Assembly: GCA_016293805.1 (NCBI GenBank)
Contig: JAEDDI010000001.1
Location: forward strand, 1-64,000
Source of the DNA: Bacillota bacterium
GTDB lineage: Bacteria > Bacillota > Clostridia > Peptostreptococcales > Anaerovoracaceae
Direction: 5' to 3'
DNA length: 64,000 nt
Under the pieces are notes generated by a model. It saw only the letters and a list, made by a program, of their open reading frames with translations, searched no databases and was not told where the DNA came from. Below, in pieces: positions 43,722-52,700 of the stretch. Position 1 is the first letter of the stretch. Every line of letters begins with the position of its first letter. Position numbers and translations under genes: made by a program.

Positions 43722-44789
43722 ATGAAGAACAGACTGATAAAAATAAGAGAACTGGCCCTCGGCTCATACGATGAGATGAACAGAAGATATCTAAGACTGT
43801 TCGGAAGAGACTGCAGTGACAAAGTAACCGAAAGAAGAGAATACATGATGAGGCTTTATGTGACAGTAATTGCGGCTGCTGTTTTGGTTCTCTTTGTATA
43901 TACTGCAGGACATATAAGGGAAATGAGGGCGTATGGAAAAGATAACGGCGAAGTTGTTTCAATTAAAAGAGATGACGCCGGAAGAACATACAGTCTGATT
44001 GTCTCAGCAGGAGGTGAGAAGAGGCAGATAACATTCTATATCTCGCCTGTATCCGAAGACGGAGAATATATAGAACCCAGGGAGTTAAAGCTTCATGATA
44101 ATACAGATGACAACAGCGGACTTGATGCTGCGCTTCGAAAACTTGTCAAAAGCATCGAGGAAAACCCTGGAAAGAGAACTATTGTGCTTCCTTCCTCTCT
44201 TCAAAACGGAACTGAAATCACATACAGCGTCAAAAAAGATTTTACCTGGGTATATATTTTAGCCGGAATGATTCTGTTGCTTGCTGTCATACAAAGATCA
44301 AGATATGACAGTCTTGAGAAACAGGAAACTGAAGGACGTGACAGTGTTCTGATGGAACTGCCTCAGTTTCTCAACAAGCTGACTCTGATGATGGGAGGAG
44401 GTATTGTAGTGACGGATGCTGTTGATAGAATAATATCTGAATATATTGAGATGAATGATGAAGAAAACTATTTTTACACAAGAATGAGAGATATAAGAAG
44501 GGTGGTAATAGAGACAAACAGCAGCTATGAAAAGCAGATACTTAAATTTGCGCAGGATACCGGTGTTCATGAGTTTATAAGAATTGCAAATATTCTTGCC
44601 GATAATGTGGAAAAAGGTGCAGAACTTGTATCAAAGCTTGAAGCAGAGAGCAGATATCTGTGGTTCTCCAGAAAAAAGAAAGCAGAGGAACTTGGAAAGA
44701 TGGCAGAAACCAAACTTACTTTCCCTCTTGTAATTCTGCTGATTTCACTGATACTTATGACTGTTTCTCCTGCGATGATTGAGATGTGA
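43722..44789 (+). CDS. tadC: TadC-like platform protein with an extra extracytoplasmic segment
   Basis: A 355-residue T2SSF-domain protein: the C-terminal half has ELPQFLNKLTLMMGGGI, then FIRIANILADNVEKGAELV and a final membrane segment. Odd feature: between the first helix (about residues 44-62) and the second (about 174-194) there is a 110-residue hydrophilic segment (about 65-170) that would face outside and is absent from ordinary TadC. It may contact pseudopilins. Starts three bases after tadB. Confidence 0.8.
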   Translation: MKNRLIKIRELALGSYDEMNRRYLRLFGRDCSDKVTERREYMMRLYVTVIAAAVLVLFVYTAGHIREMRAYGKDNGEVVSIKRDDAGRTYSLIVSAGGEKRQITFYISPVSEDGEYIEPRELKLHDNTDDNSGLDAALRKLVKSIEENPGKRTIVLPSSLQNGTEITYSVKKDFTWVYILAGMILLLAVIQRSRYDSLEKQETEGRDSVLMELPQFLNKLTLMMGGGIVVTDAVDRIISEYIEMNDEENYFYTRMRDIRRVVIETNSSYEKQILKFAQDTGVHEFIRIANILADNVEKGAELVSKLEAESRYLWFSRKKKAEELGKMAETKLTFPLVILLISLILMTVSPAMIEM

Positions 44790-44805
44790 AAGGGGTGTTT
44801 AACAT

Positions 44806-44964
44806 ATGAAACTGAGATCAAAAAAAGGAATGGAACTTGTGCAGGTGGCAATTCTGATTGCAATAGCAATAGCTCTGGGACTTGTTTTCAAGGACAGCAT
44901 AGTTGAGTTTGTTCAGGATACATTCGATGCACTTAGCGAAGGCGGTTTCAACGATGAAATCTAA
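44806..44964 (+). CDS. flp: Flp-type pilin (52 residues)
   Basis: A very short gene with AAAGGGGTG before the ATG. The product starts MKLRSKKGMELVQVAILI, has one long hydrophobic helix (about residues 10-27) and an acidic C-terminus, matching Flp1-like type IVb pilins. A prepilin peptidase would cut after Gly8, but the usual Glu at +5 is instead at +2, so cleavage is uncertain. It lies between tadC and tadE and would be the fibre subunit. Confidence 0.82.
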   Translation: MKLRSKKGMELVQVAILIAIAIALGLVFKDSIVEFVQDTFDALSEGGFNDEI

Positions 44965-45316
44965 AAGAGGCAGCACTATGGTTGAAGCAGCTGTCGTATT
45001 CCCTCTTGTAATTCTATCAATAGTTTCTGTTGCATATATGATGATAGGTATGTTTCAGATTGTCTCTGAAATCAGCATGTTCCATACTGCACTCAGAGAG
45101 GAGGCCGGACTTTTGACGCAGACTTATGAGATAAGTCCGAAATCCGTTAGAGACTATGATTTTTCCGGCAAATCTGACAGAGTCAGTTCTGAGACAGAGG
45201 TAAGATTCAGGCGCGGAGCACTGCTTGATGAGGGAATATTTGAAATGGAAGGGTATGCATACAGAATAAAAGAAGAGGATTATATAAGAAAGTGTGATTA
45301 TGCCCGCTATGAATAA
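44954..45316 (+). CDS. tadE: TadE-like pseudopilin
   Basis: A 120-residue pseudopilin. The N-terminus MKSKRGSTMVEAAVVFPLVI has a canonical prepilin cleavage site after Gly6 with Glu at +5, then a hydrophobic helix and a short extracytoplasmic domain. The start overlaps flp by 11 bases. TadE/F-type minor pilins prime or cap the Flp fibre. Confidence 0.85.
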   Translation: MKSKRGSTMVEAAVVFPLVILSIVSVAYMMIGMFQIVSEISMFHTALREEAGLLTQTYEISPKSVRDYDFSGKSDRVSSETEVRFRRGALLDEGIFEMEGYAYRIKEEDYIRKCDYARYE

Positions 45317-46499
45317 GAAGGGAATGACGACAGTATTTGTGACAATAGTCGCAGGTTCTGTAATATCACTTGTAATATGCTTTGTGACACTGGCGTGCAG
45401 GGAGGCTGCAGTAAGCTATTCAGAAAGTGTGATGAATCTTGCAGGCAGATCTGTTCTTGCAGAGTTTGACAGAGATTTAAAGAAGAGGTACGGACTAATA
45501 GCCTTTTATGGTCAGAAGGATGAAATAGAGGAAAAGATTCTTGACTATTCTTCATATGCACTGGATAAAAGGCAGTATGTAAGAATAGGTGATATAGAGG
45601 CTGATCTCAAGGATTTTTCTCTTGGTGACAGAAGTGTATTTGAGAATGAAATAAGAGAGTATACTGAGTATTATCTGCCGTTTCTTGCACTGGACCGTAA
45701 GGAGCGAGGCCCTGTGACAACCGGAAAAAGAGTGCTCAGAAACAGCGAAATACTCTCTCAGATGCCTTCTAATGCATTTGAAGATATATCTGACAGCACA
45801 GATATTATTGGAACAATAAAAAATTTATCGTCAATAAGTGACCTTTTCAGAGCAGGTACCATGAAGTACTATTCAAACCTTTATATTTTCAGCAAGTTCT
45901 ATTCAGGGCAGAGCACCGATTATAAAGATGATTCTTTTTTCAGGAATGAAGTTGAATACATTATAGCCGGTGAAAACAGTGATGATGAGAATCTGTCTGA
46001 GATACGAAAGAAAATTATCGGTATAAGGACAGCACTTAATCTCATATATCTTCAAAATGACAGCGGAAAGCAGGCTGCTGCTCTTGCTGCAGCCCAGCTC
46101 ATAACTCCGGGGCCTGAAGCTGAAATTACAAAAACTTTTCTGATTGCGTCCTGGGCAGCGGCAGAGGCCCAAAACGACTGGAAACTCCTCATTGAGGGCA
46201 GAAATGTGCCTGTATACAAGGATGATGGGAGCTGGGCTACTGATATCTCATATGTGACAGATCAGGTTGCAGACAGAGCTTATCCTGAGAGTGAAGCAGG
46301 TTTCTGTTATGATGAATACCTTATGATTCTGCTTTATTCAATAAAAGATGAAGTTAAATATGCAAGAATGATGGATCTGATTGAGATTAACATGAAGGGT
46401 ACATGCAGAGCCGGAATGAAGCTGAAGGATATGTACAGAGGGTTTTCGTTCAGTGTACAGATAAACGGAAGAAAGCATGAATATATGGAAAAATACTAA
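45300..46499 (+). CDS. DUF5702 protein, TadG-like
   Basis: A 399-residue membrane-anchored protein beginning MPAMNKKGMTTVFVTIV: a prepilin-like Lys-Lys-Gly followed by one hydrophobic helix, then a large extracytoplasmic domain with YSESVMNLAGRSVLAEFDRDLKKRYGLIAFYG-like residues in pieces (AGRSVLAEFD, LKKRYGLIAFYG) typical of DUF5702. In Firmicutes Tad operons this family takes the place of TadG. Start uncertain between ATGs at 45300 and 45309; AAGAAAG seven bases before the first favours it. Confidence 0.72.
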   Translation: MPAMNKKGMTTVFVTIVAGSVISLVICFVTLACREAAVSYSESVMNLAGRSVLAEFDRDLKKRYGLIAFYGQKDEIEEKILDYSSYALDKRQYVRIGDIEADLKDFSLGDRSVFENEIREYTEYYLPFLALDRKERGPVTTGKRVLRNSEILSQMPSNAFEDISDSTDIIGTIKNLSSISDLFRAGTMKYYSNLYIFSKFYSGQSTDYKDDSFFRNEVEYIIAGENSDDENLSEIRKKIIGIRTALNLIYLQNDSGKQAAALAAAQLITPGPEAEITKTFLIASWAAAEAQNDWKLLIEGRNVPVYKDDGSWATDISYVTDQVADRAYPESEAGFCYDEYLMILLYSIKDEVKYARMMDLIEINMKGTCRAGMKLKDMYRGFSFSVQINGRKHEYMEKY

Positions 46500-47223
46500 A
46501 AGAGGATCTGTAACTTTAGAGGCTGCGATAATTCTCCCTGTTTTTATCATAGCGGCAGTTACAGTATCGTACTGCATCAATCTTGCTGTCGCAACAGAGA
46601 GCGTTACAAGTGCAGTATGTGATGAAGCAAGACCTGCAGCACAGAGAATGTATATCGTTCCAGTGCCTGCAGGAATTGCACGCAATATGGAAAACAGAGT
46701 TGCAGATGACGGAGTGTTTGTGGATCGTTATGACGTAACTTCTGTCAGATTCATAAATGATACAGTGTATTTGAAATCAGAGTTTACTGTTAAAAACAGA
46801 ATGCCTGTCAGACTGAGAGATGATTTTACCATAAGCTGTGATATAAAGTTCAGAGGTTTCACGGGAAGGGAAAACAGGGGAACACTGTTTACATTCGATG
46901 AGATGGAAAAAGATGACGGAAGCGCAATCGTATGGGTGTTTCCTGCTGCAGGTGAAAGATATCACAAAGAAACTTGTTCATATATTGAGGTTTGTCCAAG
47001 ACAGATGGTCTTATCGTCTGAAATCAGGAGAAAATACAGTCCATGCAGACTTTGCAGGCCTGAGGACCTGTCGGACGGTCAGTTTGTCTACTGTTTTATA
47101 ACTTCAGGACGTGCTTTTCATACAGGAGAATGCACAACTGTGGACAGATACGTTGTATCAATGACAAGAAGGCAGGCAGCGGAAGAAGGCTACAGCCCGT
47201 GCAGCAGATGCGGAGGTGGATGA
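46477..47223 (+). CDS. TadE-like pseudopilin fused to a tandem HxxxC...PCxxC metal-binding-like domain
   Basis: A 248-residue protein. The N-terminus KRGSVTLEAAIILPVFI is a canonical prepilin signal (cut after Gly10, Glu at +5). The C-terminal 90 residues hold two copies of one motif: H163, C167, C190, C193 and H215, C219, C242, C245, an exact 52-residue period with identical spacing. Each copy begins with an aromatic residue and His (YHKETC, FHTGEC) and ends SPCRLC or SPCSRC. Similar YHxxxC...GYxPCxxC units appear in Ada-like and other zinc-binding proteins. It would sit on the outside of the membrane. ORF overlaps the upstream gene by 23 bases. Confidence 0.8.
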   Translation: MNIWKNTKRGSVTLEAAIILPVFIIAAVTVSYCINLAVATESVTSAVCDEARPAAQRMYIVPVPAGIARNMENRVADDGVFVDRYDVTSVRFINDTVYLKSEFTVKNRMPVRLRDDFTISCDIKFRGFTGRENRGTLFTFDEMEKDDGSAIVWVFPAAGERYHKETCSYIEVCPRQMVLSSEIRRKYSPCRLCRPEDLSDGQFVYCFITSGRAFHTGECTTVDRYVVSMTRRQAAEEGYSPCSRCGGG

Positions 47224-47224
47224 T

Positions 47225-47761
47225 GTGACAGCGGGAATACATAATTTTGAAATTATATATGATAAAGATGAAATACATGCATATGAAAAAGAAATTGTAT
47301 CAGAGGGAATATGCAGAAGTTTTATACCGGCGTCTTTTTTCAGAGAAGACGACATGCTTAAGGTCATATATACATATGACGGGTATCTCAGAATACGGGA
47401 ATGCAGATTCAGAGAAATCATACAGCTTCTTAATCTTGTGGAGAGGGTCATTAAAGATGTTGAGGATGCGATGGACTGTTTCATCGATATCAACAGAATC
47501 AGCTTTTCGATAGATACTGTTTTTTATGATCAGAAAAGAGAAGATGTTAGGATGGCATTTCTCGTGGCTGAAGACGGAACAGTGTTTTCACAGAGAATAG
47601 CATCTTTTATAGCCAGCCTGAAAGAAGTGTATGACGGACCGGGCAGGGGAATAATAGACAGACTGTCAAAAAGCATAATGACAGACAATCTTTCATTTGA
47701 TACAATCCGTGATACTGTAAGTGATGTCAAGGCGGAAGTGTTAAGACTTGGAATTGTGTGA
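47225..47761 (+). CDS. DUF6382-like protein at the end of the Tad operon
   Basis: A 178-residue protein with the layout of DUF6382: a short beta-rich start (GIHNFEIIYD), IVSEGICRSFIPASFF, then YDGYLRIRECRFREIIQLL and a helix-strand end with RISFSIDTVFYD. DUF6382 is usually the N-terminal half of FHA-domain proteins; here no FHA domain follows. The GTG at 47225 is chosen because GGAGG lies eight bases upstream; another GTG nine bases earlier lacks spacing. No membrane segment. Role in pilus regulation is inference from position. Confidence 0.55.
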   Translation: MTAGIHNFEIIYDKDEIHAYEKEIVSEGICRSFIPASFFREDDMLKVIYTYDGYLRIRECRFREIIQLLNLVERVIKDVEDAMDCFIDINRISFSIDTVFYDQKREDVRMAFLVAEDGTVFSQRIASFIASLKEVYDGPGRGIIDRLSKSIMTDNLSFDTIRDTVSDVKAEVLRLGIV

Positions 47762-47773
47762 AATCTTCGTATA

Positions 47774-47802
47774 TTGCTTTTATATCACACAGAATATATA
47801 AT
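47774..47802 (+). promoter_or_regulatory. Sigma-A promoter of the three-gene nucleotidyltransferase unit
   Basis: TTGCTT, 17 bases, perfect TATAAT. No terminator was seen between the Tad operon and this promoter, so some read-through is possible. Confidence 0.7.
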
Positions 47803-47832
47803 TATTATCATCAAAGGAAAAGGATGATAATA
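47803..47832 (+). promoter_or_regulatory. Candidate operator: perfect 10-bp inverted repeat over the transcription start and RBS
   Basis: TATTATCATC, ten bases (AAAGGAAAAG, including the Shine-Dalgarno), GATGATAATA. The first arm starts directly after the -10 and the second ends on the first base of the start codon. As DNA it could bind a dimeric repressor; as RNA the ribosome binding site would sit in the loop. Confidence 0.55.
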
Positions 47833-50800
47833 TGATAAACACTACTATTGAAAAGTTTCTGAGCGAGTCAAGAGAAGCTCTTTTATCAAAGGAATTACTT
47901 CAGCATTTCAATTATACAAGAGAGGAAATGTCTGATTTCATAGACGAGACAAGATGGTATGACATTATGAAATCCATCATCATACATGGAAGCTACAGAG
48001 CTGAAACCGTGGTCGATATGTTGAAGGCTGTTACTGACAATATCTGTGATGAGCCTGAAGGAGGATGGGTGAAGTTTATCTGCGATGAAACAGTTGCCAG
48101 GCTTTATCCTGATAATTTTACTGAGCGTGGAACCGAGATGCAGCACAAGGCGATGTATTTTATACTCGAAAACTACAGGTGCATACTTAAATTTGAGAAA
48201 TCACTACGGTCCTTTTCGCCTGTTGATGATTTCATGCTCTGTGATGAGGATGAAATAGAGTCAAGTCATAACAGTATTGAATACAGAACATTTTTAAAGT
48301 TCTGGGATGAGTACTATATATATGAGTTCATGAGAATGAACAGGGAAATTACGCCTTTCAATACACTGGGACATATTGCCGGTGTTCATCATGTTGCAAC
48401 ATTCATAGGGCGGCAGTTTGTAAGCAGCAGTGTACCCATTGATCTGCCTCTTCTTTCAGCGGCGGCAGCATCACATGATATTGGAAAATTCGGATGCACC
48501 GAGCAGGAGAAGGCAAGAATACCGTATCTTCATTATTACTATATCAATGAACTGTGCTTCAGGCTTGATATGCCTATGATAGGACATATCGCCGGAAATC
48601 ATTCGACGTGGGATCTTGAACTTGAGAATCTTTCCATAGAGAATCTTCTTCTAATTTATGCCGATTTCAGAGTAAGAAGCAGCAGAATAAACGGCAGTGA
48701 AAAAGTCGGCTTCTACTCTCTTGATGATGCATTCAGCATAATCCTTTCAAAGCTTGACAATATGGATGAAGCCAAGAAGTCAAGATATGAGAAGGTATAT
48801 ATGAAACTGAAGGATTTTGAAAGATACATGGAGAACATGGGTGTAGAAACCAATCTTTCCGGAAAACCTTCAGGCGAGATTGCAAGCAGATCAAAGGATA
48901 CCGCTCTGCTTATGGGCAATGATGCAGTCGAGAATCTTAAGTACATTGCAATAGAGCATAATATTCGAATTATGAGCATATTTAATGATGAAGCTGCTTT
49001 CGGATCGCTTCTTGAGTCAGCCAGAACAGAGAAAAAAGGATCCAATTTGAGGTCGTTCCTGAATATATTTGATGAGTATTCCACATATATGACTAAGCAG
49101 GAAAAGATGATGACACTTCATTTTCTTTACGATGCTCTGTCACATAAGGAAGGTGACATCAGAAGACAGGCTGCAGCCATAATGGGTAAAATTATAGCAT
49201 CATATAAGGATCCTCTCAGGAAGGAACTTCCGGAAAACGTGGAGGATTCATATGATGATTCCATAGAAATATGGAACTACTATCTTAACAGAATAGTATT
49301 CCCGGGGCACAGAGTGACAGACCAGCACAGGAGCTGGATAAGATATACGCTCAAGATAATACTGCAGACACTTGTTGCGAAACTTTCAGGCAAGAGGGTA
49401 CGCCTGTTTATAGGAGAGTTTTTCAAGCTGTTCGACATGGAGGAGATGAGCGACAACGCTGCTTTTGTTCTTCTTGATTCAGCACTGTATATCAATACTT
49501 CGCTGTATACAGAAGAGCTTATCTTCCATATGCTGGATATGATGATGTGTGCATCCATGCGAAAGAGAATCGAAGTAAAGATAGCAGTGCTGCGCCTTTG
49601 CGAGCAGCTTTCAAAGATGCCTGACCTGTGTGAAGAGGCAAGCGGAAGAATATCACTTATTCTCGCTAATCTTGATTCTCTTGATTATGAGAATATCAGT
49701 GCTGCATACATACTCAGAAAAACCAGACGAAATCTTACAGATTCAGGTCTTACTGATCAGACTATAATACGCGTACTCACACCGGACAACAGAGATGCTG
49801 TATCATCTCTTCTCAGAGAGGACCTTAAGGTGGGAACACCGTGGATACTGAAGACGATAAATATAGAGTTTCTTTTGGACTACACCCGGTATGATGCAAC
49901 AAACGGAAGAGATTTCTATCTGGCTTCGCATTTTTCAAACCTTCTTAAAGTAAGCGAGAAGGTAACAGTAAGATGTCAGGCGGGAGAATCACTTATTTCA
50001 GTATGTGAAAAGCTGCCTATGGATCAGGTAAATGAAATAGTCATCGAGCTTTCCAAGGGCCTTGAAATAGGGGATTACCAGTTCTCCAAGTATATTCCGC
50101 ATTACCTTGGCAGAATATGCCTTCTTCTTTCACCGGGTGAGTTTAATGAATTCATAGGTAATCTTGCAGGAATGGTCGACAGCAGCAATGACAAGATTAG
50201 TTCTGTTGCACTCCATACACTGGGAGAGATACTTGAAAACTATTCGCTTTACAGACATAAAGAGAACGAATCTGCAGCATCATATATACAGAGAAGACAG
50301 CAAATGCTGGGGCTTTTACTTAAGGGCATGTCAAATTATCATGAATCTGTCAGTCAGGAAGCATTTACATCTCTTGGTATATATATATTCGGAAGTGATG
50401 TTCTTACTGAAAAAGAAAAGTTTGATGATTTCAGATACATATACAAGAAGATGCTGACTCTGATAAATCATTCAGAGTCAAACGATATTAATTTTTATAC
50501 AAATGCTGCAGCTTTAAACCATGTTTACAGATTTGTTTCAGAATATACATTCAATCACGGGCAGATGAATCTTCCGGAAAACAAAAAGATTGCGTTCTTC
50601 CCGGGTACATTTGATCCGTTTTCGCTGGGGCATCGGGGTATCGTCAATGCCATCAAAAATGAAGGATTTGAGACTTATCTTGCACTTGATGAGTTTTCCT
50701 GGTCAAAGAACACTCAGCCGAGAATGCTGAGAAGACAGATTATAACCATGTCTGTCGCACCGGAACCTGATGTTTTCATGTTTCCTGATGATTTTCCTGT

Positions 50801-52700
50801 GAACATAGCGAATCCGTCGGATCTGCGCAAACTGAAGAACCTGTTTCCGGGCAAGGAAGTATACATGGTTGCGGGCTCAGACGTTATAATCAATGCCTCA
50901 TCTTACAGGGCTGAACCTGTCAGAGATTCGATTCATTCGATGAATCATGTTATATTCAGGCGTGAAAGTCAGGAAATAGGTGAATCTAAACTCGATGCCT
51001 TAAGGGAAGCTTATGATAAGATTACGGGGGAAATACATGAGCTGACTCTGCCTGTATACCTTGAGGATATCTCATCTACACAGATAAGAGACAACATCGA
51101 CTACGGAAGAGATATTTCAAAACTGATAGATCCGGTGGCGCAGAATTATATATATGACAACTCTCTTTATCTGAGAGAACCTATGAACAAGAGCATTCTC
51201 GAGGCCAAGGATATGCTCATTGAGAACATCAGTGAAGTAGACCATAAACTTATGGAAGAGATGCACATAAGGTATCTTGAGCGCACTACAAAGCGCGGAA
51301 GGATAATGGATTATCTTGATTCTGAAGGTGTACATGTAACTATTCTCCGTGACAGAAAAAAAGAAATGATAGGATTTGCCGCATATCATGAACTTGAGGC
51401 AAACGATCTGTTTGAGGAGTTTGGTGATATTAATCTGGCAAATTATCTAAGACAGAAATCTCCGGGAAGAATGCTGGTTATACGCACCATATACATAGAC
51501 GATTCTGTTGATATAATGATGAATGTAAAGATACTTCTTACAGAAATACTGGCTGAGGCATGTAAGAAAAACCTTATATATTCCGTATATCATCCTATTG
51601 AAGACAAGGCCAGCAGTGTTGTCAATGACGTCCTTACAAGACTTGGATTTCTCAAGATAAAGCTTGACGGCAGCGAGACAATGATATATGAAGTGGATAT
51701 GTCTAATCCGATTGTTGTTATAGAGAATATGAATACAGTCATCAAGACGCCTTTCAATACAAATGAGAAAGTGCTCAAGGTATTCGAAGAGACTCACGCA
51801 CAGCTTCAGAGGGCACTTGCAGGACTTGAACCGGGGAACCTTGTTCTTTCGTTCAATTCCGGTATCATGAACCAGAAGATTATTAAAATGGTTACACAGG
51901 CTAACGACGTTCCATGCATACCAAGGAAAGAAAAAAAGCTCGGACCTCTTATGTGCGTGCCGTTTGGAAAGATTCTCAGCGGTACAGTTGTTCCGAATAC
52001 CGTGACAAAGACACTTCATACAGAGAAGAAATTCACAAGGCTTCTCGATAAGTTTGAAATAGTTGAGTATCCTATGTACGCCACTATTGCAAACCAGATA
52101 AAGACTATAAAATCATTTAACAGGTCAGTAATCCTTGTCGATGATATCCTTCACAAGGGATACAGAATCAAATATCTCGACAAGTATTTTAAGCTGAACG
52201 GAGTGACAATAGAACAAATGATAGTGGGTGTACTGTCAGGAAGAGGCAAGGATCTGATGAAACTTCAGGGAAGAGATGTGGACAGTGCATACTTCATTCC
52301 AAATATGAGAGAGTGGTTTGTAGAGTCAACAATGTATCCTTTCATAGGTGGAGACAGTATTGAGACAAGCGAGAAGACAAGGGCAAACCTTATACCGTCG
52401 ATAAACCTCATACCTCCTTTTGCAGCCCCTGGATTTCTGTATACGCATGATTACGAGGCAGTATACAACCTTGCTGACACCTGTCTTGAAAATGCATATA
52501 AAGTATTTCGTGTACTGGAGGAGGAGTATCAGAATACATTTGAAAGACAGCTTACAATCAGAAGACTCTCAGATGTAATCAAGCAGCCTAGAATGCCTAA
52601 CGGTGCAGACAGGCTTTCCGTTGATTTTGACCTGTCGCCGTCTTCATATATGAAAGACTATAAAGACAGGCTGCTTAGACTTAAGAAGGCAATGTTATGA
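47832..52700 (+). CDS. Giant multidomain protein: HD, helical repeats, NadD-like nucleotidyltransferase, GNAT-like, phosphoribosyltransferase-like
   Basis: A 1,622-residue cytoplasmic protein. Residues about 175-300 are an HD hydrolase-like domain (H186/H187, SHDIGKFG with H215-D216, GHIAGNHST, IYADFRVRS). About 390-900 is helix-rich and HEAT-like. About 918-1105 is a NadD/cytidylyltransferase-type domain: FFPGTFDPFSLGHRG (the H/T-x-G-H motif reads S-L-G-H, H934) and EDISSTQIRDNID (1080-1086). About 1125-1295 looks like a GNAT acetyltransferase, with a variant acetyl-CoA loop. About 1330-1622 carries the PRPP loop VILVDDILHKGYR (1433-1445). This combination is not one I can name. It heads a coupled three-gene unit. 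Confidence 0.8.
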   Translation: MINTTIEKFLSESREALLSKELLQHFNYTREEMSDFIDETRWYDIMKSIIIHGSYRAETVVDMLKAVTDNICDEPEGGWVKFICDETVARLYPDNFTERGTEMQHKAMYFILENYRCILKFEKSLRSFSPVDDFMLCDEDEIESSHNSIEYRTFLKFWDEYYIYEFMRMNREITPFNTLGHIAGVHHVATFIGRQFVSSSVPIDLPLLSAAAASHDIGKFGCTEQEKARIPYLHYYYINELCFRLDMPMIGHIAGNHSTWDLELENLSIENLLLIYADFRVRSSRINGSEKVGFYSLDDAFSIILSKLDNMDEAKKSRYEKVYMKLKDFERYMENMGVETNLSGKPSGEIASRSKDTALLMGNDAVENLKYIAIEHNIRIMSIFNDEAAFGSLLESARTEKKGSNLRSFLNIFDEYSTYMTKQEKMMTLHFLYDALSHKEGDIRRQAAAIMGKIIASYKDPLRKELPENVEDSYDDSIEIWNYYLNRIVFPGHRVTDQHRSWIRYTLKIILQTLVAKLSGKRVRLFIGEFFKLFDMEEMSDNAAFVLLDSALYINTSLYTEELIFHMLDMMMCASMRKRIEVKIAVLRLCEQLSKMPDLCEEASGRISLILANLDSLDYENISAAYILRKTRRNLTDSGLTDQTIIRVLTPDNRDAVSSLLREDLKVGTPWILKTINIEFLLDYTRYDATNGRDFYLASHFSNLLKVSEKVTVRCQAGESLISVCEKLPMDQVNEIVIELSKGLEIGDYQFSKYIPHYLGRICLLLSPGEFNEFIGNLAGMVDSSNDKISSVALHTLGEILENYSLYRHKENESAASYIQRRQQMLGLLLKGMSNYHESVSQEAFTSLGIYIFGSDVLTEKEKFDDFRYIYKKMLTLINHSESNDINFYTNAAALNHVYRFVSEYTFNHGQMNLPENKKIAFFPGTFDPFSLGHRGIVNAIKNEGFETYLALDEFSWSKNTQPRMLRRQIITMSVAPEPDVFMFPDDFPVNIANPSDLRKLKNLFPGKEVYMVAGSDVIINASSYRAEPVRDSIHSMNHVIFRRESQEIGESKLDALREAYDKITGEIHELTLPVYLEDISSTQIRDNIDYGRDISKLIDPVAQNYIYDNSLYLREPMNKSILEAKDMLIENISEVDHKLMEEMHIRYLERTTKRGRIMDYLDSEGVHVTILRDRKKEMIGFAAYHELEANDLFEEFGDINLANYLRQKSPGRMLVIRTIYIDDSVDIMMNVKILLTEILAEACKKNLIYSVYHPIEDKASSVVNDVLTRLGFLKIKLDGSETMIYEVDMSNPIVVIENMNTVIKTPFNTNEKVLKVFEETHAQLQRALAGLEPGNLVLSFNSGIMNQKIIKMVTQANDVPCIPRKEKKLGPLMCVPFGKILSGTVVPNTVTKTLHTEKKFTRLLDKFEIVEYPMYATIANQIKTIKSFNRSVILVDDILHKGYRIKYLDKYFKLNGVTIEQMIVGVLSGRGKDLMKLQGRDVDSAYFIPNMREWFVESTMYPFIGGDSIETSEKTRANLIPSINLIPPFAAPGFLYTHDYEAVYNLADTCLENAYKVFRVLEEEYQNTFERQLTIRRLSDVIKQPRMPNGADRLSVDFDLSPSSYMKDYKDRLLRLKKAML

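Noticed and set aside
47803..47832. Terminator of the Tad operon
   Set aside because: The inverted repeat is AT-rich, lacks a T tract and lies downstream of a consensus promoter, so an operator or leader hairpin is more likely.
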